A stretch of DNA of 64,000 nucleotides from CAZSDP01 sp964605665 (GTDB lineage: Bacteria; Planctomycetota; UBA8108; UBA1146), in the NCBI GenBank assembly GCA_964605665.1, contig CAZSDP010000007.1, positions 84,447-148,446 on the forward strand, in the 5' to 3' direction. A model generated the notes under the pieces. It saw only the letters and a list, made by a program, of their open reading frames with translations, had not been told where the DNA came from and made no database searches. Made by a program: the position numbers and the translations under genes. Within the stretch, counting starts at the first letter, position 1. Each line of letters opens with the position of its first letter. Below, piece after piece: positions 33,712 to 42,496 of the stretch.

Positions 33712-34437
33712 GTGAATCGATTGCCCGAGGAGTCGGCAGAGAATCTGCGAATTGTGACAATCGACGGTCCGGCTGGCTGCGGGAAGAGTACCGTAGTGCG
33801 GGGCTTGGTGGAGCGCTTTCGTGAAAGCGGAGTGCTCGCGGTGGGATTCTCGACGGGGCAGGTTTACCGGGGATTGACTTGGCTCGTGTTGGAGCGAGGG
33901 ATCGATCCTGAGGACGTGGCGGCGGTGCGGTCGCTGGCCACTGAGGTCCAGGTGCAGGTCTTGCTTCGAGAAGGTGAGTTGCGACTGGAGTTCAATGGCT
34001 TGGATCCGGGGTCAGAACTGTACTCCGACCGAGTGACCGAATCGATCCATTGGATTTCCGATGATGGTGATGTTCGAGCGGCGATGCTGCCTTTGCAAAG
34101 AGCGCTCTCGGTAGAGGGCGGGGTGATTTTGGCGGAAGGGCGCGACCTCGGTACGGTCGTGTATCCCGACGCGGCGGTGAAGGTGTTTTTGACTGCTCAA
34201 CTTGAGGAACGAGCGAGACGTCGACACGCGGAGTTTCGTGATCAGTTGGGAGAAGAGATTTCTCTGGAGTCTGTGATCGAAAAGGTCGCGCGTCGTGACG
34301 ACCATGATGCGAATCGTCAGGTGTCACCGCTTCGTCCAGCGGACGATGCGATTGTAATCGATACGACGGACCAGACTCCTGAGCAGGTCGTCACAACAAT
34401 TTTTGATCAGATACCGGTGTCGTGGTTTCCCGCGTAG
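33712..34437 (+). CDS. cmk: Cytidylate kinase
   Basis: Phosphorylates CMP and dCMP to the diphosphates, cytoplasmic. The P-loop IDGPAGCGKSTVVRGLV, SFSTGQVYRGLTW (family substrate loop TGAMYRA) and LAEGRDLGTVVYPDAAVKVFLTA (family EGRDIGTVVFP) are clear. The lid RRHAEFRDQLGE and KVARRDDHDANRQVSPLRPADDAIVIDTT close it. The length of ~240 aa is normal. Starts at GTG 33712 or TTG 33721 are possible; the latter has GAGAGG eight bases upstream. It overlaps plsC by 16 bases, and rpsA follows: the cmk-plsC-rpsA order is a well-known bacterial arrangement. Confidence 0.94.
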   Translation: MNRLPEESAENLRIVTIDGPAGCGKSTVVRGLVERFRESGVLAVGFSTGQVYRGLTWLVLERGIDPEDVAAVRSLATEVQVQVLLREGELRLEFNGLDPGSELYSDRVTESIHWISDDGDVRAAMLPLQRALSVEGGVILAEGRDLGTVVYPDAAVKVFLTAQLEERARRRHAEFRDQLGEEISLESVIEKVARRDDHDANRQVSPLRPADDAIVIDTTDQTPEQVVTTIFDQIPVSWFPA

Positions 34438-35087
34438 ATGCGGCGAAGAACCGGGCGCCTCGATGTGGATTTCGAGATTCCCCTGGGCGGGGGATCGTGG
34501 TGTGCGGCCTTCGGATCCTGGCTCGCGCTTTGATGCTGAAGGTGTGGTTTCGTTTTTCGCGGCGAAATTGGCAGGCCGTTCCCAAGGTGGGGCCTGCATT
34601 GCTGGTCGCGAACCATGAGAGTCACCTCGATCCAGTTTTGATCGGAGCGGCGATTCAGCGAGCTCCCTTCTTCATGGCCCGGGCGTCTCTCTTCAGGCCT
34701 CGTTGGTTCGGCATGCTGATCCGCTTTTTGGGGGCAGTGCCGATCGATCAGCTGGGGGCTGGAGTGGGTGGATTCCGCACGACCTTGGAGATTCTCCGAG
34801 CGGGCGAAGTTGCGGTGGTGTTTCCAGAGGGGACACGCAGTCGCGATGGTTCCTTGGGAGAGTTTCGCTCAGGTGCGGTGAGGATCGCCCAAAAGTCGGG
34901 GGCCCCGGTGGTCCCGATTTGGATCGGTGGTAGTTACACCGCGATGCCGCCCGGAGCGCGATTTCCGCGGCCGCGGCCGATCGAAATCCGAATTGGCGAG
35001 CCGTATCGGATCGACGAGAGTCTCGACCCGGTACTCGAATCTGAGAGACTGCGCGAGCGAGTCGCAAACCTCGGTCGCGCAGGATGA
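34422..35087 (+). CDS. plsC: 1-acyl-sn-glycerol-3-phosphate acyltransferase
   Basis: Makes phosphatidic acid from lysophosphatidic acid at the inner membrane. The catalytic NHx4D motif is ANHESHLDPVL, and FPEGTRSRDGSLGEFRSGAVRIA is the substrate-binding motif of the PlsC family. VVPIWIGGSYTAMPPGARFPRPRPIEIRIGEPY is the typical C-terminal part. The GTG start at 34422 lies within the end of cmk; the first ~25 residues are basic and poorly conserved, so a later start near ILARALMLKVWF cannot be excluded. With plsY and gpsA in the window the three core glycerolipid steps are all here. Confidence 0.9.
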   Translation: MVSRVDAAKNRAPRCGFRDSPGRGIVVCGLRILARALMLKVWFRFSRRNWQAVPKVGPALLVANHESHLDPVLIGAAIQRAPFFMARASLFRPRWFGMLIRFLGAVPIDQLGAGVGGFRTTLEILRAGEVAVVFPEGTRSRDGSLGEFRSGAVRIAQKSGAPVVPIWIGGSYTAMPPGARFPRPRPIEIRIGEPYRIDESLDPVLESERLRERVANLGRAG

Positions 35088-35303
35088 GTTAGAGTGGAAC
35101 GGTGCCCACGGTGGTACCGCCTAAATGTAGACCGAACCCGAGTGATCTGAGCCGGTTCGTGGTGGAGCGACGGTCGTTCCCCGAGCGGTGGGTCTCAACG
35201 GTTCATAGAGCGCGGGATCATTCCTCATCACGGTTCCTCAGCGGAGCGGTTTGTTCAGAGCGATCACAGCCCCGAGCAAACGGTTCCCGAGGAGTGGGCG
35301 GGA

Positions 35304-37484
35304 GTGCAGCCGCGTGCCAGGCGGACAATGACTCGTAGCGAGTTACTCAAGCAGTTTGACATGGGAAGAGACCGGCTCGAGGAAGAACTTCTCAAGGTCC
35401 TCGGTGGGGATGAGACGGTTCAGCTGGAGGGGTTGGTCAAGGACTCGGTCAAAGACTTCGAAGTCGACAAGATCATCCAAGGCCGAGTGGTTTCGATCTC
35501 AGACGAATGCGTCATGGTCGATGTGGGCTATAAGTCGGAAGGAATCGTGCCACGCAACCACTTCGAGGAGGAGGTCAGCGAAGGGGACCAAATCGAGGTT
35601 CTCGTCGAAGACATCCAAGACGAAGAAGGTGAGATTCTCCTTTCGAAACGCAAAGCCGATCGCATTCGCGGCTGGGAAAATGTCATCTCCACCTACAAGG
35701 AGGGTGACATTGTTACAGGACGGGTTGCGAGGAAGATCAAGGGTGGTCTTCTCCTCGACATCGGCGTCCCGGTTTTCCTTCCTGCTTCACAGATTGCCAT
35801 CCGGCGAGTTGGTGACGTGACCGAGTTCCTCGGCCGTGATCTCGAATGCAAAATCATCAAGATCGACGAGCCGCGGATGAACATCGTTGTCAGCCGCCGT
35901 AAGCTTCTCGAAGAAAAGCGCGAGGCACAAAAGTCGACCCTACTCTCAGAGATTGAGATCAATCAGGTGCGCAAAGGCCAGGTGAAGAACATCACCGACT
36001 TCGGCGCGTTTGTCGACTTGGGGGGAATCGACGGTCTCCTGCATATCACTGATATGTCGTGGGGACGGGTGAACCATCCGAGTGAATTGCTGAAGATCGA
36101 CCAAGAAATCGACGTCAAAGTGCTCAAAGTCGATAAGGACCGAGAGCGGATCTCATTGGGCTTGAAGCAGATTCAACCCAGTCCTTGGGACAATATCGAA
36201 GAGAGATATCCGATCGGCGCCAAGGTCACCGGTAAGGTGGTCAATGTGTTGAGCTACGGCGCGTTCGTCGAGCTTGAAGAGGGTATCGAAGGCTTGGTCC
36301 ACGTTTCAGAAATGTCTTGGACCCGCCGAATCAATCATCCGAGCCAAGTCGTGACTGCTGGCGAAGAGCTCGAGGTTGTGGTCCTCGACATCAAGAAGGA
36401 CAAGCAAGAGATCTCACTCGGCATGAAGCAGGTCGAGGTCAATCCTTGGGAACTCGTGGCAGAGAAGTACCCGGAGGGGCACTACATCGAAGGTGTCGTG
36501 CGCAACCTCACCAATTATGGAGCGTTCGTCGAGCTCGAGGACGGGATCGATGGGCTCCTTCACGTCAGCGACATGTCATGGACCCGCAAGGTGGTACACC
36601 CGAGTGAAATGCTCAAGAAGGGCGATTCGGTCCACGCAGTGGTTCTCCAAGTCGATCAGGAGCGAAAGCGTATCGCTCTTGGGTTGAAGCAGATGGAGGA
36701 AGATCCCTGGATCCGCCTGATCCCCGAGACCTACCAGGTTGGTACCGTGGTCAGGGGCAATGTGACCAAGACCACCAACTTCGGAGCGTTTGTGCAACTC
36801 GAGGAAGATCTCGAAGGTCTGCTGCACATCTCTGAACTCTCCGATGGCAAGGTCGAGTCTCCGGAAGACATTTTGAAAGTGGCGGAGCGCGTCGATGTGA
36901 AGGTGATCAAGATTGACATTGAGAACCGGAAAATCGGACTGAGTTTCAAAGACGTGACCGACGAAGAGCGGAAAGCGTTGGACGAAGCGGAAGCCGCCAT
37001 GGGTTCCGATGCGGGGAATGCCACGATCGAAGGTGAACCACCGGCGGAAGTTTCCCCGGATGCCACCTCGGAAGATCCGCCCTCGGCAGAACCGGCCGCT
37101 GAAGCTGCGACCGAGGAAGCTCCCGCAGCGGAAGCTCCCGCAGCGGAAGCTCCAGCTGAAGACGCCCCAGCCGCTGAAGCTGCGACTGAGGAAGCCCCAG
37201 CAGAGGAAGCCCCAGCCGCGGAAGCTGCGACNNNNNNNNNNNNNNNNNNNNNNNNNNNNNNNNNNNNNNNNNNNNNNNNNNNNNNNNNNNNNNNNNNNNN
37301 NNNNNNNNNNNNNNNNNNNNNNNNNNNNNNNCCAGCAGAGGAAGCCCCAGCCGCGGAAGCTGCGACCGAGGAAGCTCCAGCAGCGGAAGCGTCAGCTGAG
37401 GAAGTCCCCGCTGAGGAGTCTTCTCCAGAAACTTCTGATGACGATGGGGTGACCCCGGAGAAGGATGATTCCTCTGGCGCATGA
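35304..37484 (+). CDS. rpsA: 30S ribosomal protein S1, six S1 domains and an Ala/Glu-rich tail
   Basis: RNA-binding ribosomal protein that unfolds mRNA during initiation. Six S1 domains follow one another: the first two diverged (VDKIIQGRVVSISDECVMVDVGYKSEGIVP; GDIVTGRVARKIKGGLLLDIG), then four close copies with the signatures GQVKNITDFGAFVDL, GKVVNVLSYGAFVEL, GVVRNLTNYGAFVEL and GNVTKTTNFGAFVQL. From about residue 575 the chain becomes a repeat of five-residue units such as EEAPA, AEAPA and AEAAT, interrupted by the 100-N gap, so the true length is unknown. The reading frame is kept across the gap only because 100 N was inserted; real continuity is unproven. The GTG start has GAGGAG nine bases upstream; the ATG at 35328 is the alternative. 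Confidence 0.93.
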   Translation: MQPRARRTMTRSELLKQFDMGRDRLEEELLKVLGGDETVQLEGLVKDSVKDFEVDKIIQGRVVSISDECVMVDVGYKSEGIVPRNHFEEEVSEGDQIEVLVEDIQDEEGEILLSKRKADRIRGWENVISTYKEGDIVTGRVARKIKGGLLLDIGVPVFLPASQIAIRRVGDVTEFLGRDLECKIIKIDEPRMNIVVSRRKLLEEKREAQKSTLLSEIEINQVRKGQVKNITDFGAFVDLGGIDGLLHITDMSWGRVNHPSELLKIDQEIDVKVLKVDKDRERISLGLKQIQPSPWDNIEERYPIGAKVTGKVVNVLSYGAFVELEEGIEGLVHVSEMSWTRRINHPSQVVTAGEELEVVVLDIKKDKQEISLGMKQVEVNPWELVAEKYPEGHYIEGVVRNLTNYGAFVELEDGIDGLLHVSDMSWTRKVVHPSEMLKKGDSVHAVVLQVDQERKRIALGLKQMEEDPWIRLIPETYQVGTVVRGNVTKTTNFGAFVQLEEDLEGLLHISELSDGKVESPEDILKVAERVDVKVIKIDIENRKIGLSFKDVTDEERKALDEAEAAMGSDAGNATIEGEPPAEVSPDATSEDPPSAEPAAEAATEEAPAAEAPAAEAPAEDAPAAEAATEEAPAEEAPAAEAAXXXXXXXXXXXXXXXXXXXXXXXXXXXXXXXXXXPAEEAPAAEAATEEAPAAEASAEEVPAEESSPETSDDDGVTPEKDDSSGA
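37232..37331. other. Assembly gap of 100 N inside a coding repeat
   Basis: Exactly 100 undetermined bases, the conventional placeholder for a gap of unknown size. The sequence just left of the gap (cccagccgcggaagctgcga) is repeated just right of it, so the assembler broke in the Ala/Glu-rich repeat of rpsA. The number of repeat units missing or duplicated is not known. Confidence 0.95.
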
Positions 37485-37605
37485 TTGCCGAGGATCACGA
37501 TCGCAAGAGTGAGAGGTGCCGGGGAGTGTCCGTTCGTTTACGGCATTCCCCGGCTCCATTTTTCTGGGGGCTACCGATGAGTTCCCCAAAACCGGAGATG
37601 AGCGG

Positions 37606-38796
37606 GTGAGCCGGCCTCAGATGACTGCGACTGATTTCGAGTCTCGACGGAGCGGCAGGAGAGTGGCCAGGTCGGTCACGACTTCGATCCTTGTCATGGG
37701 GTTCTTTTTCTTGGGTCAACCGCCAGCGTCCGATGCCGCGCTGGTTCCAGAGACCACCCCCCGTTCAGAGTCTATTTCCGATGAAGATCGACCCGACTCC
37801 GGCGTCGACCGGGGAGGTCGTGAAGCTCAGCTTCCCAATCGAGATGTCGTCGAGTTTATGGCTCAACGATTCGAGCTCGCCAAACTCGCCTACGAGGAGG
37901 GGAACTTCAAGAAGGCTTGGCAGCTTTGTGAAGCGATTCTCTATCTTGCTCCAGAGCTTCCTTTTCGAAAGCAACTACGGAGTCTTCGCCGAGAAGCGCA
38001 AGGGCGATTTATCGCTCAAAGCGTCGTGATCGTTTCCTTTCAACCGGATGACGACCTGGCTCTTCCGTGCTTGGAGCTTCGTGGCGACGTGACGATCGAA
38101 AACTACTCAAACGAGCCAATCGTCATCGGTCGCTTCGAAGAGGATCCCGTTTTTGGGATGCTCAAGTTCGAGTTACGAACCCTCTCCGGTTACTCGTTCG
38201 GGGAGTCGGTTCAGGTGCTGTCCCGCGTGGTTCGGATGCCGGAGGAGATCCTTGTTGAATCTGGTGGGGTTTATCAGCTCCCATTTTCTCTTCCACTCGA
38301 GGAGCTCGCATCAGAAGGTACGCTGCTCCAGCAGTGGAGCCTGACCGGATCTCTGAGACCGATCTCAGTCAAGCTTGGTAGAGACGTCCTAACGCGGGGC
38401 GTGCCTTGGATTCCGAGTCAGGGGGTTCTGGTTCCAGAGGACTTGGCAGAGGTGCCTTCTGACCCGCTTCAGCACTTGAGGCAGGCTCTGCTCACGGGAG
38501 ATGGGCGCAGATTCCTCGTCGCCAGCGCTCTTTGGTGGAGTGAAATCGAAGAAGATGGCGTGGAACAAACTGCTGAACTGCGTGCGGTGGTCACGGAAGA
38601 GCTGTTGAGTTCCCTCGGAGCCAATTCTGGATTGCTCGATCTTGCTTCGATCAGACTCTTGGAGAAACTGACCGGCGTATTCCGCGAGCGAACAGCGGAG
38701 AGTTGGATCATTTGGAGTCTGACTCGTCCTAAGAAGAAGTCCCTCAATGGGAGAGGCTCCTCGCCCTTCCAAAAGAAATTGAGAGAGCGCGAGTGA
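37606..38796 (+). CDS. Exported or membrane-anchored protein of unknown function
   Basis: 396 aa from the GTG at 37606, which has GGAG eight bases upstream; the frame is open to 37516 but without support, and an ATG at 37621 is another option. After a basic start comes a signal anchor (SVTTSILVMGFFFLGQPPASDAA). A short helical repeat (VEFMAQRFELAKLAYEEGNFKKAWQLCEAILYLAPELPF) reads like one TPR unit. It is followed by beta-rich sequence (VVIVSFQPDDD, LELRGDVTIENYSNEPIVIG). Function unknown; predicted periplasmic. Its stop overlaps the tyrS start (GTGATG), so the two are co-transcribed. Confidence 0.65.
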   Translation: MSRPQMTATDFESRRSGRRVARSVTTSILVMGFFFLGQPPASDAALVPETTPRSESISDEDRPDSGVDRGGREAQLPNRDVVEFMAQRFELAKLAYEEGNFKKAWQLCEAILYLAPELPFRKQLRSLRREAQGRFIAQSVVIVSFQPDDDLALPCLELRGDVTIENYSNEPIVIGRFEEDPVFGMLKFELRTLSGYSFGESVQVLSRVVRMPEEILVESGGVYQLPFSLPLEELASEGTLLQQWSLTGSLRPISVKLGRDVLTRGVPWIPSQGVLVPEDLAEVPSDPLQHLRQALLTGDGRRFLVASALWWSEIEEDGVEQTAELRAVVTEELLSSLGANSGLLDLASIRLLEKLTGVFRERTAESWIIWSLTRPKKKSLNGRGSSPFQKKLRERE

Positions 38797-40004
38797 TGGG
38801 AACCTATGACGGCGAGATAGCGGAAGTCGTACGCGGCGCGGTCACCATCGAGACCGAAGTGGAGTTGGGACAGCGGTGGGCGAAGTCTCGAGCCTCAGGA
38901 ACTCCACTTCGAGTGAAGTTGGGAATTGACCCCACGAGCGCAAAGCTCCATCTCGGATTTACCGTTCAATTGAGAAAGCTACGTCAATTCCAAGACGCAG
39001 GCCATACTGCGGTCCTGATCATCGGTGATTACACTGCTTGTGTAGGGGATCCGACCGGAAAGAACAGCACTCGGCCGATTCTCTCTCACGACCAAGTCAG
39101 AGCGAATGCCGAGTCATACTTGGAGCAGGCGTGGAAGGTCCTCGACCGCGGTCGCACCGAGGTGGTTTACAACGGTGATTGGTTCTCAAAACTGAATTTC
39201 TTAGAGGTGATCTCCCTCTGTGCTCGGACAACGGTTGCGAGACAATTGGAGCGAGATGACTTTTCGAAACGATATCAGTCGGGGACAGCGATTTCTCTGC
39301 ATGAGTTCATTTACCCATTGATGCAGGCATATGATTCGGTCGTTGTCAAAGCAGATGTAGAGGTGGGAGGTACCGATCAGACCTTCAATCTTCTTCTCGG
39401 TCGTGATCTCCAGCGCCAGGAGGGACTTGAGCCGCAGATTTGTCTGACGATGCCTTTGCTCGTCGGGACTGACGGCGTCCAGAAGATGTCGAAGAGCTAT
39501 CAAAATGACATCGGCATCAATGAAGATCCGAAAGACATCTACGGAAAAGTGATGTCGATACCGGACGCAGCAATGCGGGACTACTACACCCTGACCACTG
39601 ACTGCTCGATTTCACAAATCGAGGAAGCACTGGCGCTCGGTCCGCGCGAGGCCAAAGCAGCTCTAGCTCGAAGAATCACCGGTATGTACCACGGCGAGAA
39701 AGGTGCAGAAGAGGGTGAGGCGCATTTCGAGAGAGTCTTCCGGAATCGGGAGGAACCTGAGGATATCGATGAAGTGCTGATTCCGTCCTCTGACCTCGAA
39801 GATGGATCTCTTTGGATCGTCGATTTGGTGGTACGAGCCGGACTCGCTCAGAAGAACAACGAGGCTCGGAGAAAAGTCGAAGGCGGAGGGGTCAAAGTCG
39901 AGGGAAAAAAGATCGAAGACCCAAAAGCCCAGGTGGAAATTTACGATGGTCAAGTTCTCCGAGTCGGCAAAAAGGGCTTTCGACGAGTACGAGTTGTTGA
40001 GTGA
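38793..40004 (+). CDS. tyrS: Tyrosyl-tRNA synthetase
   Basis: Class I aminoacyl-tRNA synthetase charging tRNA-Tyr. GIDPTSAKLHLGFTVQL carries the HIGH-equivalent HLGF, DYTACVGDPTGK and FIYPLMQAYDSVVVKADVEVGGTDQTFN form the tyrosine pocket, and QKMSKS is the KMSKS loop. A C-terminal S4-like RNA-binding domain (LVVRAGLAQKNNEARRKVEGGGVKVEGKKI) ends the protein. The 403-aa length and short active-site inserts fit the TyrZ-like subgroup. The start is either GTG 38793, overlapping the previous stop (GTGA), or the adjacent ATG 38796. Confidence 0.95.
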   Translation: MMGTYDGEIAEVVRGAVTIETEVELGQRWAKSRASGTPLRVKLGIDPTSAKLHLGFTVQLRKLRQFQDAGHTAVLIIGDYTACVGDPTGKNSTRPILSHDQVRANAESYLEQAWKVLDRGRTEVVYNGDWFSKLNFLEVISLCARTTVARQLERDDFSKRYQSGTAISLHEFIYPLMQAYDSVVVKADVEVGGTDQTFNLLLGRDLQRQEGLEPQICLTMPLLVGTDGVQKMSKSYQNDIGINEDPKDIYGKVMSIPDAAMRDYYTLTTDCSISQIEEALALGPREAKAALARRITGMYHGEKGAEEGEAHFERVFRNREEPEDIDEVLIPSSDLEDGSLWIVDLVVRAGLAQKNNEARRKVEGGGVKVEGKKIEDPKAQVEIYDGQVLRVGKKGFRRVRVVE

Positions 40005-40080
40005 GAACCGCTTGTAGCACTTCTGAGAAATAGAACGTGGATTCTCGAACCTTCATGATTTCACTCGACAGGATCCTGCG

Positions 40081-40692
40081 ATGAGCAATTTCAAGAGCTT
40101 CTCCTCTCCGACCCCGATCGCGGTCCTTCTTTCCGGTGGGGGGCGAACTCTCGAAAACCTCGCGCAATACTTCAAAACCAATCCGGGACTCGCGGCGATT
40201 AAATTGGTGATCTCCGATCGATCGAGCGCGGGAGGATTGGCTCGTGCGGAGAGATGGGGGATCCCCCATCGCCGACTCCCCTGCCGTTCTCCTGAAGAGA
40301 GTGAGCGGATCTTCGAGGCGATTGAAGAGTGTGGGGCGGAACTGGTGATCTTGGGCGGTTTCTTACGTCTCCTTCATGTTCCCGAACGATGGTTGGGACG
40401 TGTTCTGAACATCCATCCCTCTCTGATCCCGAATCACTGCGGTGCGGGTTACTACGGAGATCGGGTTCACGCTTCGGTACTCGAGTCAGGAGACGGAGAG
40501 ACAGGTTGCACCGTGCACTTCGTCGATAACATCTACGACCATGGCCCCGTGATCTGCCAAGGTGTCGTACCGGTAGAGTCTGGAGATACGGTCGAATCTC
40601 TCGCTGCTCGAGTCTTCGAAGAAGAGTGCCGCGTGTATCCCCGAGCGATTTCGGCGGTGATTCAGGGAGAGGCACAGTTCCAGCAGGCTTGA
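40081..40692 (+). CDS. purN: Phosphoribosylglycinamide formyltransferase
   Basis: Uses 10-formyltetrahydrofolate to formylate GAR in purine synthesis, cytoplasmic. 203 aa. IAVLLSGGGRTLENLAQYF is the GAR-binding N-terminus (family SG-GSNL). VLNIHPSLIPNHCGAGYYGDRVHASVLESGDGETGCTVHFVDNIYDHGPVICQ contains the catalytic Asn-His pair and the Asp of the HxVD/YD-GP region. AGGA lies seven bases before the ATG. It is preceded by tyrS with a 76-base gap and followed by a bidirectional terminator. No other purine genes are near, apart from purine nucleoside phosphorylase on the opposite strand. Confidence 0.9.
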   Translation: MSNFKSFSSPTPIAVLLSGGGRTLENLAQYFKTNPGLAAIKLVISDRSSAGGLARAERWGIPHRRLPCRSPEESERIFEAIEECGAELVILGGFLRLLHVPERWLGRVLNIHPSLIPNHCGAGYYGDRVHASVLESGDGETGCTVHFVDNIYDHGPVICQGVVPVESGDTVESLAARVFEEECRVYPRAISAVIQGEAQFQQA

Positions 40693-40780
40693 TCTCACCG
40701 ATCGATCTGCGCAGCGGCGTCTACTCAAGAGAGTCAAATCGCGCCCCCCAGCTTCGATGGAGTGACTCTAGCGATGAAAG

Positions 40781-40818
40781 AAGCGCGGCGAAGCCCAATC
40801 CTGAGCTTCGCCGCGCTT
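40781..40818. terminator. Bidirectional terminator between purN and clpP
   Basis: AAGCGCGGCGAAGC (40781-40794) is the perfect complement of GCTTCGCCGCGCTT (40805-40818), a 14-bp GC-rich stem with a ten-base loop. T-rich sequence follows on both strands (ttgaatttt on plus, cttcttt on minus). It sits between two convergent genes. Confidence 0.85.
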
Positions 40819-40839
40819 TGAATTTTGCTCACTCGTTGT

Positions 40840-41445
40840 TTATAGATCGTTGAGGCTGGTCAGGACTTTTCCGATGAGGCCATAGTTGAGCGCTTCCTCG
40901 GGGCTGAACCAGCAATCACCCTTGGTATCTTCCTCGACCTGCTCTGGGGTGCGATCGCACTCTTCTCCGATCAGCACGTTCATTCGATGTCGGAGCTTCT
41001 TGATTTCTAGCGCGGTCGTTTGAATGTCGGTCGCCTTACCTCGGACACCACTCGAGGGTTGGTGGATCATGATCCGGCTATTCGGGAGTGAGAAGCGCAA
41101 CTCCTGCGGGCTGGAGAGCAAGATCACCGTGCCGGCGCTTGCATTGAGGCCATTGGTGATACACATGACAGGGCTTCGCACGAAGCGAATTGCATCGTGA
41201 ATTGCGAAACCGTCATCTGCGGAACCACCGGGGGTGTTGATGAAGAGTCGAATTGGATCATCCGATTGTGCATCGAGCCAGAGTAGCGACGGGACAATGC
41301 GACGGGTGAGCTTTGGGCTCACTTCTTCGGAGATGAAGAGGGTGCGGTGTTTTTCGAGCATTTCCTTTGCGACTCGAGGGGCACCGCCTCCTTTTTCCTT
41401 CGCATCATCGTCTTTTTCGCGCGCCAGATCGTAAAAGTCTGTCAT
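40840..41445 (-). CDS. clpP: ATP-dependent Clp protease proteolytic subunit
   Basis: Serine protease ring subunit working with ClpX/ClpA-type unfoldases. 201 aa from the ATG at 41445 (MTDFYDLARE), with AAAAGGAAA upstream; the frame is open 16 codons further without support. The oxyanion strand is FINTPGGSADDGFAIHDAI. Catalytic residues are Ser103 in NGLNASAGTVILL, His128 in MIHQPSSG and probably Asp173 in EEDTKGD. The nucleophile motif NASAG differs slightly from the usual AASMG, and the N-terminal ~30 residues are charged and atypical, so it may be a second, divergent ClpP. It lies 44 bases after pnp on the same strand; no clpX is present. Confidence 0.9.
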   Translation of the reverse strand: MTDFYDLAREKDDDAKEKGGGAPRVAKEMLEKHRTLFISEEVSPKLTRRIVPSLLWLDAQSDDPIRLFINTPGGSADDGFAIHDAIRFVRSPVMCITNGLNASAGTVILLSSPQELRFSLPNSRIMIHQPSSGVRGKATDIQTTALEIKKLRHRMNVLIGEECDRTPEQVEEDTKGDCWFSPEEALNYGLIGKVLTSLNDL

Positions 41446-41489
41446 TCGATTTCCTTTTCCTTCGGCCCGATTTATGGGACCGATCGTAA

Positions 41490-42341
41490 TCAACGGTCGG
41501 CTTCGAGCAATCGGATCACCATCTTCGTCAACTTCGGCTCAGCGGTAGCTGCAACTTGAAGGATGTCCTCAACTGAAACTGGTTCCAGAGAATCTGGGTC
41601 ACAAAGATCGGTGACGACCGAGATCGCCGCGATTCGTAAGCCCTCATGAATACCCACGATGACTTCAGGAACGGTCGACATCCCGACGACATCTGCTCCC
41701 AGGTGCCGCAGGAGGCGATATTCGGCCCGAGTCTCGAGATTTGGCCCACTGACCGCGACGTAGACCCCTGGCCGGGCCGCGATGTCCTCTTCTTGGGCGA
41801 TTTCCAAAAGTCTGGAAATCATCGCCGGATCGTATGGCGCGGAGAGATCGGGGAACCTGGGGCCCCATTCGTCGATGTTTGGTCCAGTGAGGGGGTTTCC
41901 TGGCAAGAGATCGATGTGGTCCTCGAGAACCAGCAGTTCGCCTCGGGAAAGCTCCAGATTCATTCCGCCGCATGCGTTGGAGATCACCAACTCGCCCACC
42001 CCCAGGCGAGCGGCGAGACGCACCGGAAGTGTGATTTCACGGTAGTCGTATCCTTCGTAGGCGTGAAAACGGCCTTCAAAGGCGATCACTTGACGACATC
42101 CGAGAATTCCGGCATGGAGTGTCCCACTGTGGCCAGGTGCGGTGGAGACCGGGAAGCCAGGGATCTCCGAATAGGGGATCTGGATCGCCTCTTTGATCTC
42201 TCGTGCGAGAGCACCGAGGCCTGTCCCCAGGATCAGGGCGGTGCTCGGTCGTTCAGGCAGACGCTGAGCGACCCAGTCCGCCGCACCCTCAACTCGTTTT
42301 CGGTAGGCTTCGATCGCTGCTGGTGAGTTGTCCACTGTCAC
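41490..42341 (-). CDS. Purine nucleoside phosphorylase
   Basis: Cleaves purine nucleosides with phosphate to free base and ribose-1-phosphate, for purine salvage. 283 aa, the trimeric PNP type. LILGTGLGALAREI is the phosphate-binding start, STAPGHSGTLHAG and FEGRFHAYEGYDYREITLPVRL follow, then NACGGMNLELSRGELLVLEDHID and the substrate segment YVAVSGPNLETRAEYRLLRHLGADVVGMSTVPEVIVG (Glu and Met of the base/ribose site). VVTDLCDP is where mammalian-type enzymes have TN and bacterial ones vary. AAGGAG lies five bases before the GTG start at 42341. It probably shares a transcript with clpP. Confidence 0.93.
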   Translation of the reverse strand: MTVDNSPAAIEAYRKRVEGAADWVAQRLPERPSTALILGTGLGALAREIKEAIQIPYSEIPGFPVSTAPGHSGTLHAGILGCRQVIAFEGRFHAYEGYDYREITLPVRLAARLGVGELVISNACGGMNLELSRGELLVLEDHIDLLPGNPLTGPNIDEWGPRFPDLSAPYDPAMISRLLEIAQEEDIAARPGVYVAVSGPNLETRAEYRLLRHLGADVVGMSTVPEVIVGIHEGLRIAAISVVTDLCDPDSLEPVSVEDILQVAATAEPKLTKMVIRLLEADR

Positions 42342-42496
42342 AAGATCTCCTTGGGTGTGACTGATCCGGGGAGCAGCGAGGTGATGATCCCAGGACGGCT
42401 TTTGCTGACAATTCGCTTAAAAGTCACCAGGCAGCGCCGATGACGATGTTGAATTTTCATTGCGCGATTCGAAGTATACGCCGGCTCGCATCCCCT

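Noticed and set aside
36731..37498. Antisense frames crossing the N gap
   Set aside because: Mirror readings of the Ala/Glu repeat of rpsA, open only because of the codon composition and the Ns.
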